Source: Acanthaster planci (Eukaryota; Echinodermata; Asteroidea; Valvatida; Acanthasteridae). Taken from it: a stretch of DNA of 20,419 bases. A program made the position numbers and the translations under genes. Shown piece after piece: positions 10,413-19,654 of the stretch. The DNA is taken from assembly GCF_001949145.1 (NCBI RefSeq), contig NW_019091559.1, forward strand, positions 9,641 to 30,059, written 5' to 3'. The stretch's first letter is position 1; every line of letters begins with the position of its first letter. The notes under the pieces are model-generated. The model worked only from the letters and a program-made list of their open reading frames with translations. It was not told where the DNA came from and searched no databases.

Positions 10413-12299
10413 TTTGCAGGAACTTTCTATGTAATTAGTGTGAGTAGATATCTGTATAATGGCACAAAGCTTGCCCTTTATGAGTACAAGAGTCCGGGGG
10501 ACTCCAGACTTTACATTTTGATAACCTGTGTCAGCTGATCCTAGATTCATTCTAGTCCAATTGTAAGCCACATTTTGTCAGCCGAATTAGATGTTATTGA
10601 TAATAATGTTTATAATGATGCAGTTGATATTTGAAGAACTGCTTTCGACCTGGAACGAGTCATGTCATACATATGACTTGCAGTTAGTCTTTCCACAGCT
10701 ATGATGACACTCTTTCGGTTTAAATTACCCCCAAAATAAATACATTTTACAAAATGAAATTATTTTACCGCATATTTGTATGTATGTAGGGGATTCCCTT
10801 TTTCGAAGTACATTCCAGTCTTAGCTGTATACAGGACTGGATTACACTGTAATAACTGTGAACTATGTACTCCAACGGTTTGTAAATGCACAAGGACAGA
10901 GCTATTAATTAGATATGAAAGGCTAGAAAATCAACAATCAAACTGAGGCAACGAGCATCTAGGACCACCGTAATGGGGGGGGGGTTGAAAACGTTTTCCC
11001 TGACTTCCACTTTACTCAGGCCCCAGCGAATACTTGAAAATTTCACCGTTTCCCCGTACCAGGTGCGTTTTAATACGAGCGATAAATTGTTTTATCTCGG
11101 TTGTAATTTAAGTAATTTCTTATCTAACAGATGACTGGGAGCAAAGATCATGCCGGGCCTCTGGATTCTCTCAGGGCTGTGTATTATCCCCACTGCTTTT
11201 CGCATTATGTGCAAGTGATAACAGAATTAATAGTGATACCTCCTGTATTTTTAAGCATGCAGATATACCTCATTAACGGGTTCATTTCAAACACTACTGA
11301 AAATGAATACAGGAATGGGGTAAATCAATTTGTCAAATGGTGTCAACACAGTCAAGTGTTTTAAGACAAAATTTCAAAAGTAAAATGTCACCACTGACGA
11401 TTAACAAACGCAGATGTTAAAATTGGCACGGAGACAAATAACTGAGACTGACTTTATATTGACAGGAAATTGAAGTAGAATAAAAAGACTTGTAAACTCT
11501 GTGGTGAGGGTAATCAACAGCCATTTGTTTTTTTGTAAACTGGAGTTCCTCAATCTTGAAAGACACATAATGTTTGTAATTGTAACAATGTGGTAATCAA
11601 AGTGTATTTCAACCGGTGATTCAATCAATCGTCGATTACTTTCCGCTCCATTTCGTTTTGAGTCAAACAATGAGTTAACGAACGACCACATAGTAAAGTC
11701 ATCGTTATCCGGGTGAACAAGGCTGTATAACTCAATAGAAAGCTCTGTTAATCACTGTTGTTTTAATGCTTATACACCAGGACAAGAATTTCATATGTGT
11801 TTAGCTTGTATGACTGAAAGATCACAAATCAACTTTCTGCTGAGAATGCCTCAGATCGATTATTGACGTGTAACCAGTCATTTTGGAACTCGACAAATAA
11901 GTTCTTGCAGGGAAAGAGAATTGCCCTTGAATTTTACTTTTTAATTTCACCAGTACCCAGTTTGTTTTCTAAAAAACCGAATTCTCTGTTTCCATCTTCC
12001 CGATTGTTTTTCCTTTGTATCCTGTCTACCCTATATATTCTGTTCTTTATAGTGTATGTTTGTCCAACTCTTCACGAATAATGTATCGTTGTATTGTCCT
12101 CAAGTAATGACGGTATAGATCTTTTCATGCACACTGTTTTAATTCTTATACAAACCAATAGAACCTATACACACATATCAGCGATTTCAAACGAAACAAA
12201 CATAATGAAAGTAAGAATACTGTGATTTTTCATTAGAATGTACGTATGGGACTAATATCTAAACCACGTGCTGATAAGGGGTTATTGACAAAGAAAGTG

Positions 12300-12338
12300 C
12301 CTGGGCAAGCCTTGGAAAGCCTGGGAAAGCCTGGGCCT
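12300..12338. repeat. Short tandem repeat, AAGCCTGGG units
   Basis: About three and a half imperfect 10-nt units of CCTGGGAAAG type lie in a row. It is a small isolated minisatellite with no further signal. Confidence 0.6.
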
Positions 12339-12569
12339 GTCTTATATCAATGGTCGGTCTCTCTTATGTGTATCTGAGCTGTAGACAGCTGTCTGAGTAG
12401 TTTCATTGTGTTGGGGGTGTCACATTTTTGTGGTTATAACGGAAGTGATCTCAAAATGATCACCTTGGTGCAATGGGTGTAAAAAGTAGGCTCTGTGCAG
12501 TGAATTCAGCTGATACTCATATGACAGCGTCCGGGCATTAACATGGAAAAATCGGTCCTGTGCAGCGGT

Positions 12570-12830
12570 TAAAAGAAAAATACAGAAAATAATAAATAAT
12601 AAAACTTAAGCCGCACAATTAACATAAACACACAAATGAGTAAAAAAGACAAAAAATAATGAAATGAAAATAATATGGACAGAGTTTGGATGAAAATAAA
12701 CAAGGCACATTAGTAAAATTAAATGAGCGTTTCACTTTAAATGAAAATATGTAATCGTAACCGAAAGTGAAACAGAATATACAAGCGCGGCAAATGAAAA
12801 TATTCAGGATATTTACAAGTAGAACGATGA
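12570..12830. repeat. Purine-rich AT low-complexity tract
   Basis: This tract is dominated by A with AATAAT, GAAAAT and AAATGAAAAT strings on the plus strand. It shows strand asymmetry (A far above T) and no open frame or motif. Confidence 0.6.
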
Positions 12831-12999
12831 ACCTAACGGTTGAGAGTGTATCTCATTGTTCATGATGTAATGCCTCAACACAAGACACAGATTGTGTCTA
12901 TCCAGTCAATTTTAATAATGTAATTCTTCTTAAATTTTTGGAAGTGATTTAGGTTCAGAAAAGAAGCACTAGGATTACACTAAACCCGCCTATCATCAA

Positions 13000-13077
13000 T
13001 CTATTTTCAGTGTCCTGAAGACGAACTGGACCATTTCTAAAAATTGCCCAGTTCGTATTCAGGACTCTGATAATAGA
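13000..13077. repeat. Imperfect 30-bp inverted repeat (78-nt hairpin)
   Basis: Arms 13000-13029 and 13048-13077 pair at 27 of 30 positions around an 18-nt loop. The mismatches are single and spaced, like a pre-miRNA stem, though a decayed palindromic MITE is equally possible. It lies about 600 nt past the gene B stop and beyond its candidate poly(A) signal. Confidence 0.7.
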
Positions 13078-13256
13078 CACAGCCAGGGTTGGATTATCGA
13101 AGAGTTCAAATAGGCTAAGAGCCTATAGGGCCTGCGAAAAATTAAGGTGCCCACGAAAAGCTTGAACGCTTACGTTAAAAAACCGCAGTTGTGTGCAGAA
13201 AAAAAATAAAAATCTGGCACAGAACAAAATTTTCGTTGTCTCATTTCTGATTTAGT

Positions 13257-13262
13257 TTTATT
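13257..13262 (-). promoter_or_regulatory. Candidate poly(A) signal of gene B
   Basis: TTTATT on the plus strand gives AATAAA on the minus strand, about 417 nt beyond the gene B stop codon. It is a plausible end of the 3' UTR. Confidence 0.4.
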
Positions 13263-13678
13263 TTGTGAGCTATTTCATTGTTTACTCCATATTGCGATGA
13301 AAATGAAATAGTACGCTCCAGTGCTCAGCAACCCTATGAAATCCCTGCTTGTAACTGTAGAGCAAGGTAAGGCGTGCATAACACTGGTGAATAGGGCTCA
13401 TGGAACACTGAACCCGGACCTGGTCAAAACATACTGTCTGAAACGTTGAGTAAGTTCATCGGTTCCGCTCAAAATTAGTCCATTCACTCCCAGAAAGAGT
13501 TTTCTCGCATGGTGCAACTGCAGGTTTTCTCTTTTGATGTCAAAACAAGATTAAAGTTATCAGCTGACATTTCGATACTCAGGAATGTTAAAAAAAATCA
13601 TACAATCATGAAAAGTAAACAGGGGGAATATTTGAAACGGATAATTTCACCCCAGTTATTTTGGAGCAAGAGTAAGAG

Positions 13679-13903
13679 TTACATGTCTACAACTAACTTC
13701 ACGAGAAAGTCTACAGTAGCTTTGGACCGTAGCTTTTTTGGCATCTTGAACTGGTTATAACTAGCCGTCGAGTTCGCTATGATGAAGTCTTGAAACTTCT
13801 TGAAGGATCCTGGGAAAACGATCATCACTCGAGCTTCGCTGATGGTGCCAACCTGCCGATAGTTGTCGTAAAACTCGTGCTGTTTACGGAGGGACTTATC
13901 GAA
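13679..13903 (-). CDS. Gene B exon 7 (C-terminus, stop)
   Basis: This exon has 225 coding nt after acceptor ATTTTTTTCAG, in phase 0, beginning FDKSLRKQHEFYDNYRQ and ending VVDM-stop (TAA at 13681-13679). It contains ARVMIVFPGSF and NQFKMPKKLR. The preceding intron is only 144 nt, against 1795 nt in gene A. Confidence 0.92.
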   Translation of the reverse strand, partial: FDKSLRKQHEFYDNYRQVGTISEARVMIVFPGSFKKFQDFIIANSTASYNQFKMPKKLRSKATVDFLVKLVVDM

Positions 13904-16900
13904 CTGAAAAAAATACAAAAATACTTCCTATTTTTTGTGGCTAAGTGAAAAGCGGATGATAAGTTCAGACATCAATTCTTTGATCATACTATATACAAAT
14001 TATGTTAAATCAAACATGTAAAATGTATTTAAAGTAATGATTAGTACCAATGATTTTTGCTCTTCTGATAGACGTAAAGTTTTTACTGATTCAAACTCGA
14101 TGAACAGCAGGTAGAACATGTCAAACGCGACACCTGAAAAAAAACGAAAGCACAAAGTAATACGGGAAAGAACTCTTAATCGAACGTCATTACAGAACCC
14201 CTTTCGTCCCAAATATGTGGTGCATTTCCTGGCACTCTTGAGTTTTCTTTTTCTATTATGAAATAGTATATTAAAATATTAGAGCACACACGTGCACAGG
14301 GCATATTTATTAACTGCATTATGACTGTGTTTCAACCCATACCGTCTTGATCTTCGTAAAGCAGTGGACTTTCTGCGCATGTCCATTCCACGAGTGTGAC
14401 TCCTGGCCAGTTTCCCAAGCTTTCCTGTATGGCGTTGTTCACGACATGCTTGTCAATCTTCTCGCTGCGTAAATTGAGTAGCTCGCCCGTTCTGAAAAAA
14501 GAAAGCCCAGAAAGGATTATACAGTGCTACTTTTAGAATCCATGTCTCGTCGTTTCCTTGTCTTCCTGGGTAAAACCATAGAGCTATTTAACACAAGGAG
14601 TCAGCACGTACAGAGATCAAAAGAGTCAATAACGGCCACCGCCAGCACTGCACGTGCTGCAAGGACAAAACAAATTACGCGCCGCTTGCGGACTATAAGG
14701 AATGCTCGGAGTTGCATTTGCAAAGGATTGTGGGTACCGCGCATGCGTGTCCGTAACACTTCCACGTGTTCAACATGGCCGCCTTGAGACAGAAACCACC
14801 GTCATCGGAGTCTTAAATTCCGCTAATTTTAGTGATTGTTCTGATATTCCAATGACAATGAAAGTCTGGTTACGTCTTTACATCCCCAAAACGTCTCTTT
14901 TAGCAAAAAACAAAATTATTAACTAATACAAATTCTCCAAAAACATGCACGAGAAAACTGAGAGAATGTGGCTGGTACAGAGTAAAATAAAAAAACACAC
15001 ACAAACACATGGGAAAATTCGTTGTCCTTTCTGTCATTGTCCAAAACTGCCTCAGGATGAAACCTCTCCACGTTGTCAAATGCATTCCTGCGGCATGATT
15101 CCACCTTCTTTTAACCGTAGGAACCACTAGGATTGCGACTTATAATATAAATATCGCAGTTCATATTTTGAGTATTTGTTCTCTACCGTCGGAAGCGCAA
15201 AGTGTCACAACTTACTTTAAAAACGTCCGACTTTTGTCACATAACCACCGCTGATTTTGAATTTTCGAGCGCATGTGTGGAGCTCAATCGCTGACTCCTG
15301 AGGACTACTGAAGAGAACTGCACATCTTCTTCGTGCATGTTTTCCACCATTTATTTACTCCAGTATGCCGCAGCGAAACACAGCAGTGGCATGTCTAGGG
15401 TCTTCAACACTGAGGCTGGTAACCGCGCTTTGTCTGTGGAGCCCACCAGAGCAGTTAATCGAATCGGAATACGGTCTGTAGGGACTTTGTTCTAACTCCT
15501 TGTGTTTGATGGCTCCATGATAAACTAAACATGAAAGCCTACTTTTCTCATCATTCAAATAAGTTGAGTCATTGGTATGACATAATATTAATGATCCTCT
15601 TCTTAATTTCCTTTAGGAGGATTTCATTTTGGAGGTTCCATAAAAATATCACAATACTGGCCGGAAGGCTCATCACAAGTCAGTAATAAGCCCCTGAAGA
15701 CAGATTTTAAGTCAAGTATCAGCCAATTCAAATTATGTTGTAATAGCATCCTTTGTCCTTGATTTGTGATAGCTTTGTGATGGACTGGACAACCAAAAAA
15801 GTTGAAAGGTTAGCACTTACCTGTATTTCACCTGAATCACAGGACATTTCTCATAGAAGCCAACAACCTCCACTACGTCGCCCATGCGGTAGCGGTAAAA
15901 CCCAGATATGGTTGTTAGTACAATCTCGTAGCGCTTGCCAACCTCGACCTCATCAATTAACAACGTCTCAGGATCATCCTCCACACTGTGAAGGAATTTC
16001 ATCGACAGAAACGAAATCGACCTTATAACAACTGTATAAGGGGTTAGAACGTCTTAGGTTACTTCAATGTATATGTGTAACGCGCCAACTAAGGCGAACC
16101 TTGGCACTTTCAAAAACTGAAGAAAGCCTAAGAAAAAATTGGACAAATTATCTTCACTGTAAAAAATGCTGACTGTAACTTTGCCCTAATAGATTGATGC
16201 TATATGCTGTCAGAAATTGTAATTTAAAGTATGCAGTCCCAATTGTTACAATCCTGCTTGAGGCATCAAGCTCTATGCCGTTAGCTTAAAGTTGTATGAT
16301 CTTGTGGATTTGACATCTTTACAATGACAAACAACAGCAAACAACTGGTGGCTGGGTAGACTGCACTGCTATTTCGAAATTTCTTACCTGAATTCCTCTG
16401 GGATAAACTCCAGCATGACTTCACCAGGCAATAGGACATACTGTTGAGTTCTCCCATCCATCCACAGGTTGATCCCCAGGGACAAGCATTCGGTGCAGGT
16501 GTAGGAGGATGTGAATAACTTGGTACCTGCATTGGAGAATACAAGTCTGTAAAACAGACGCTGATCGCATGCCTGTTGTAAAATAGAATCCAGGTAATCC
16601 TTCACACTGCAGTACCATGCGTGGTATTCGCTGCGTAATTCACGTATAATAGTAGGGCCTATACCTAGGCTGGCAGATTGGAACAAGAGAACATAACAAC
16701 GCATGAGGCAATGACTACTAAATTGCAAATCTGATAGCTTGGTCATTGCTGTTGAATGCCGGAAAAGATACTACCTCTACAAATATGATACAATGAACTC
16801 TTTCTAAGTGCATTAGAAATGCTTCAAAGAAACCATGAAAGTGACCCCCCAGAAAAGTTCCATCAGCCACTTTTGGATAAGGTAGCTATTAGTTTCCATT

Positions 16901-19133
16901 GGAGTTACTTCTTTAATTCACACTAACAGCAGTAGCCATCCGGTACGGCTTCCCATCGCTGTCAATAATCGAGATTATTAACAGCAATATGCCACGTGTG
17001 AAGCATGCCAGTAATACATTTCAACAGGCACGTGAATTGCTTAAAAGCTTTAGCAGCATTAAGTAGGGTCAGCAGAGTTGCCCGAGAGCTGCACAGGAGA
17101 ATGCAAAAGAAGGTGGGTTTAGCATGTTTTGTAGTTAAATTTAAACTATAACTAAATTTTACGTGTTAACAACAAGAGAAATGTTCTTGAAAAATAAAAA
17201 GGGGGCACTTGTGCTAAAGTTGCTCACTTTAACGCAACATCGATTTGGGGCTTGACTTATGAACTTGGCAAATATTTAACACAGTGCGATAAGGCCAAAA
17301 AATAGTTTTTCTCTGGTAAAACTGATGATCCGGAGTTGATGCGGCGAAGCAACTTCTTTTTTTATTCCAGGGTTGGTATGTACAGACAGTTGTAGACAAA
17401 CGCCGTTGAGTTTTGGAACTTGACCAGCTTTATAATTATCATAAGCTGAGAACAAACAACTTCGGTTCAATAGTCTGCTATCATTATTCATCTATCGCCA
17501 TTAGTAAAAGATCGAGCTGCCCGCAAATATGTTGAGGCAGAGCGGTAACAGAGGGCGCTGTTGCAGCTCTCGCAGAGAAAAAAGTTTGACGCACATGCTT
17601 GAAATGGACGCACGCACTGACCAGAGACGAAAAACCTTTTTGGCCTAATACATTACTTCCAATTTTGGGGCGTGGCATTTTGCTTTAAGAGCCTTATTAT
17701 AAACAGAGATGGGTAGTTGCATCAGGTCCAACTGGTAGAAGGGGCGTAGGCGAATCTACCATCCTAGTAACAAAAGCAGATGCGCCGAATTCGGCAGATT
17801 CGGCTGTGTTCCATTTGACACTCTTTTCAATTCATGTCTATGTTAATTGACAAATATTGCGGTAGAAAAGATGGATTTAAAAACCAAGAGGACTTTAAAG
17901 TGATTTGATATTTAAATGCAAGCATCTACACGTACAACTTTGACGTGGATACATCGGAACTTTTCAAAACCTATTATGCAGTGTCCGTTGTCTCACCTTT
18001 TTAAGGGTGAAACCGGGGGACGTCAGACTGAACAGTTGTCCAAATTTATGGATTATGAAAAGATTTCGGTTTTTTAATCTGCTGAATTATTTGTGTACCT
18101 AACCACTGATAAAACTGACCTTTGGCGTACTTTTCCTCGAGCTTCTTCATGTACTCAGAAACGTCGATTGTGAGAATACACTCAAGATGCGGCCAGATCC
18201 GGCTAGCGATGCTTACAAAGCCTCGAGCAAACTCCGCTCTCAGCTCGTCAGCCCTAGCTGGGTTGGGCTTCAATGCAGCATTCAGGGACCGTCGAATGTC
18301 TTCATCTAGGTTCAAGCTAGGATTGATCTTGCCTTGAGACAAATCCGCCAACAACATGTCTTTTTTGTCCTCAAGTACTGCAAACGCCCTGTAAACCTGC
18401 GACGCAAATGGTGCTGTGAACATGAAAATGTTTTTGTCCGCGAGAGCAAACAGAAGGTGAACATAGGAGGCTTCGAAGTCTGTAGAGATTTGGAAAGCAG
18501 GAAAAGGTGTGTTCAAAACAGAACCCGTCATGAACTTCGAGGCTCTGCTTTCCTGGATAAATGATGTTGGTGCAATGAGCAGTCCTGATTTTGTGAACTT
18601 GTGGGCAGGTTTGCAATACACCGTGACCATCTTTTGCACTGGACTGAACTTTGCCAAGCGTCGGAAATACACGAATCCTGCGACAGCTCCACTCTTCGAG
18701 ATCACCAGTGGGATAAGCTTTCCCTTGCCCGTGGTACCCGAAGACAGTCCAAACCTTTCCACTTTGGTCGCCACACAAACGTTCTTCTCTCCGTCCGCCA
18801 GTCTCTGGAAGTAATCCTGGTAGTGGTCATACTTGGTGAGTGGATGTTTGTCTCGGAAATCTTGCAATGATTGAATGCCTCTCAAATATCGTTTGCCGTA
18901 CTCGGTATTCGCATCACGGGAGATTAGCTCCATAAGAAAAGTTTCCTGCGCTTTGCGCGGCTCTTTCCAGGCTTTCGTTAGCTTAGAAACAGTCAGTGGG
19001 CCAAACAGAGCAATTGACTGGTAGTATGTGTATTCCACGAGGAGAGTCATCAGAGTGTGAGTCTCGGAACATCGCAGTGTTGAGATGTGAAACGCAATCA
19101 TCGTGGAAAGGCCACCACATGTAACAAACACAC
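13679..19133 (-). CDS. GH3 domain-containing protein, gene B (exons 2-7 visible; first exon missing)
   Basis: Seen: exons at 19133-18120, 16526-16388, 15985-15821, 14491-14343, 14133-14048 and 13903-13679 (stop TAA), 1778 nt, phases identical to gene A. The product carries hydrophobic GVFVTCGGLSTMIAFHIST, motif I SSGTTGKGK, motif II SSYTCTEC, motif III GFYRYRMGD and C-terminal QFKMPKKLR. Motif II differs from gene A: the residue after the conserved Glu is Cys instead of Gly and there is one extra residue before NLW. Known: GH3 family enzymes make acyl-amino acid conjugates through acyl-adenylates. Inferred: a membrane-associated isoenzyme of gene A with possibly altered substrate use. Exon 1 should end in phase 1 upstream of 19133. 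If intron 1 is as long as in gene A (1469 nt), it lies just outside the window. No frameshift or internal stop breaks the visible frame. Confidence 0.85.
14048..14133 (-). CDS. Gene B exon 6
   Basis: This 86-nt exon lies between acceptor TTTTTTTTCAG and donor TTG|GTACTA. It encodes VAFDMFYLLFIEFESVKTLR and LSEEQKSL. It is two codons longer than gene A in the loop before LS. The donor is weak but coincides with that of gene A. Confidence 0.85.
14343..14491 (-). CDS. Gene B exon 5
   Basis: This 149-nt exon lies between acceptor TTTTTTCAG and donor GACG|GTATGG. It encodes RTGELLNLRSEKIDKHV and NWPGVTLVEWTCAESPLLY. It is nearly colinear at protein level with gene A exon 5. Confidence 0.92.
14738..14816 (+). 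promoter_or_regulatory. Promoter-like motif cluster and mini-ORF, antisense in gene B intron 4
   Basis: Within about 50 bp lie CGCGCATGCGTG (NRF-1-like, one mismatch), CACTTCC (ETS-like), CACGTG (E-box) and, on the reverse strand, CCATGTT (YY1-core-like), followed by ATGGCCGCC opening a 13-codon frame that stops at 14816. This resembles a housekeeping promoter with its start codon, or a decayed copy of one. No downstream plus-strand gene was found. Confidence 0.35.
15821..15985 (-). CDS. Gene B exon 4 (motif III)
   Basis: This 165-nt exon lies between acceptor CTTCACAG and consensus donor CAG|GTAAGT. It encodes ETLLIDEVEVGKRYEIV and SGFYRYRMGDVVEVV. It is strongly conserved with gene A exon 4. 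Confidence 0.93.
16388..16526 (-). CDS. Gene B exon 3 (divergent motif II)
   Basis: This 139-nt exon lies between acceptor CTCCAATGCAG and a strong donor CAG|GTAAGA. It encodes GTKLFTSSYTCTECLSLG, then INLWMDG and VLLPGEVMLEFIPEEF, one codon longer than gene A. The open frame continues upstream through the intron for about 70 codons; this was not taken as coding because it does not match gene A. Confidence 0.9.
16527..18119 (-). other. Intron 2 of gene B
   Basis: This 1593-nt intron compares with 149 nt for the same intron in gene A. There is no recognisable element; a 12-bp palindrome GCCGAATTCGGC lies at 17784-17795. The size difference implies insertion or loss since the duplication. Confidence 0.5.
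18120..19133 (-). CDS. Gene B exon 2 (motif I)
   Basis: This exon has 1014 nt, the same as gene A exon 2. The donor is AAAG|GTCAGT. The acceptor (ATTAAAG, AG at 19135-19134) has little polypyrimidine tract, but its position and phase match gene A. Retention of intron 2 would stop translation after about 24 more codons. The block 18780-18924 differs from gene A at only 4 of 145 positions, all silent. Confidence 0.9.
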
Positions 19134-19654
19134 CTTTAATGTACAAAGACGTTAACAAGTTAACTATACATCCGTTTTAAAGACCGTTGGTCAGTTGTTA
19201 GGAAGGGCAGTTGGTCAGTGCGTTAGTTGGTGTGTCGGTCATTCTAAAGGAGAAAATAGGCTGTACTTTTGGTTTAATTACTTCCTAAGAGTAAAGCATT
19301 TGATTAAACAAATACATAAACAAGTGGGGCGGTTTATTACTCTTGGGGTGGCGAGTGATCTAAAGTCCTTACGTTAGAGGCATAACTGGTGTGAAATTCG
19401 AGGACAAGGAGGCATCAAGGTGAATATCCGTTTTTCTTTTGTGGGTTTGTGAAGTTCTAAAAAGAACAGATTACCAAAACAGGGGTATGAAGTGTTAGGT
19501 AGTTATTCTTTTCATGTTACACTGGCCAGTCTAGTTTTAAATGTAACTGAGAAAGAAATCATTCTCCCTCGCAACCCTTCAATTGTGAGCTTCATGAGAT
19601 ACAGACCACGTCCTTCTATAATATTCGACGGTAGTGAAAACACAGCGCTGGTGA
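19134..19654. other. Gene B upstream or intron 1 sequence, no exon found
   Basis: This is the expected place for intron 1 of gene B. No phase-1 donor preceded by an ATG and a hydrophobic N-terminus like gene A exon 1 was found. Confidence 0.4.

Larger units (their letters stand above)
10413..13256. other. Intergenic region between genes A and B, no gene seen
   Basis: The gene A 5' flank and promoter should lie in the left few hundred bases, but no TATA or other core element is convincing. It holds a G10 run (10975-10984), a short tandem repeat (12300-12338), a purine-rich AT tract (about 12570-12830) and a hairpin (13000-13077). Open frames here are short and unrecognised. Confidence 0.5.

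Noticed and set aside
11131-11364. 77-codon plus-strand frame preceded by an acceptor-like TCTTATCTAACAG
   Set aside because: It has no recognisable domain, no donor partner and no paralogous copy; such frames are expected by chance in this DNA.
16527-16746. Upstream extension of the gene B exon 3 frame (about 73 codons) as additional coding sequence
   Set aside because: Gene A has no counterpart, the CAG acceptor at 16527 fits the phase exactly, and exon 2 to exon 3 joins directly at the family's motif II spacing.
3582-19133. Equal span of the two genes (exon 2 to exon 7: 5240 and 5230 nt) as proof of a recent segmental duplication
   Set aside because: Individual introns differ greatly (for example 149 against 1593 nt and 1795 against 144 nt), so the equal totals are coincidental.
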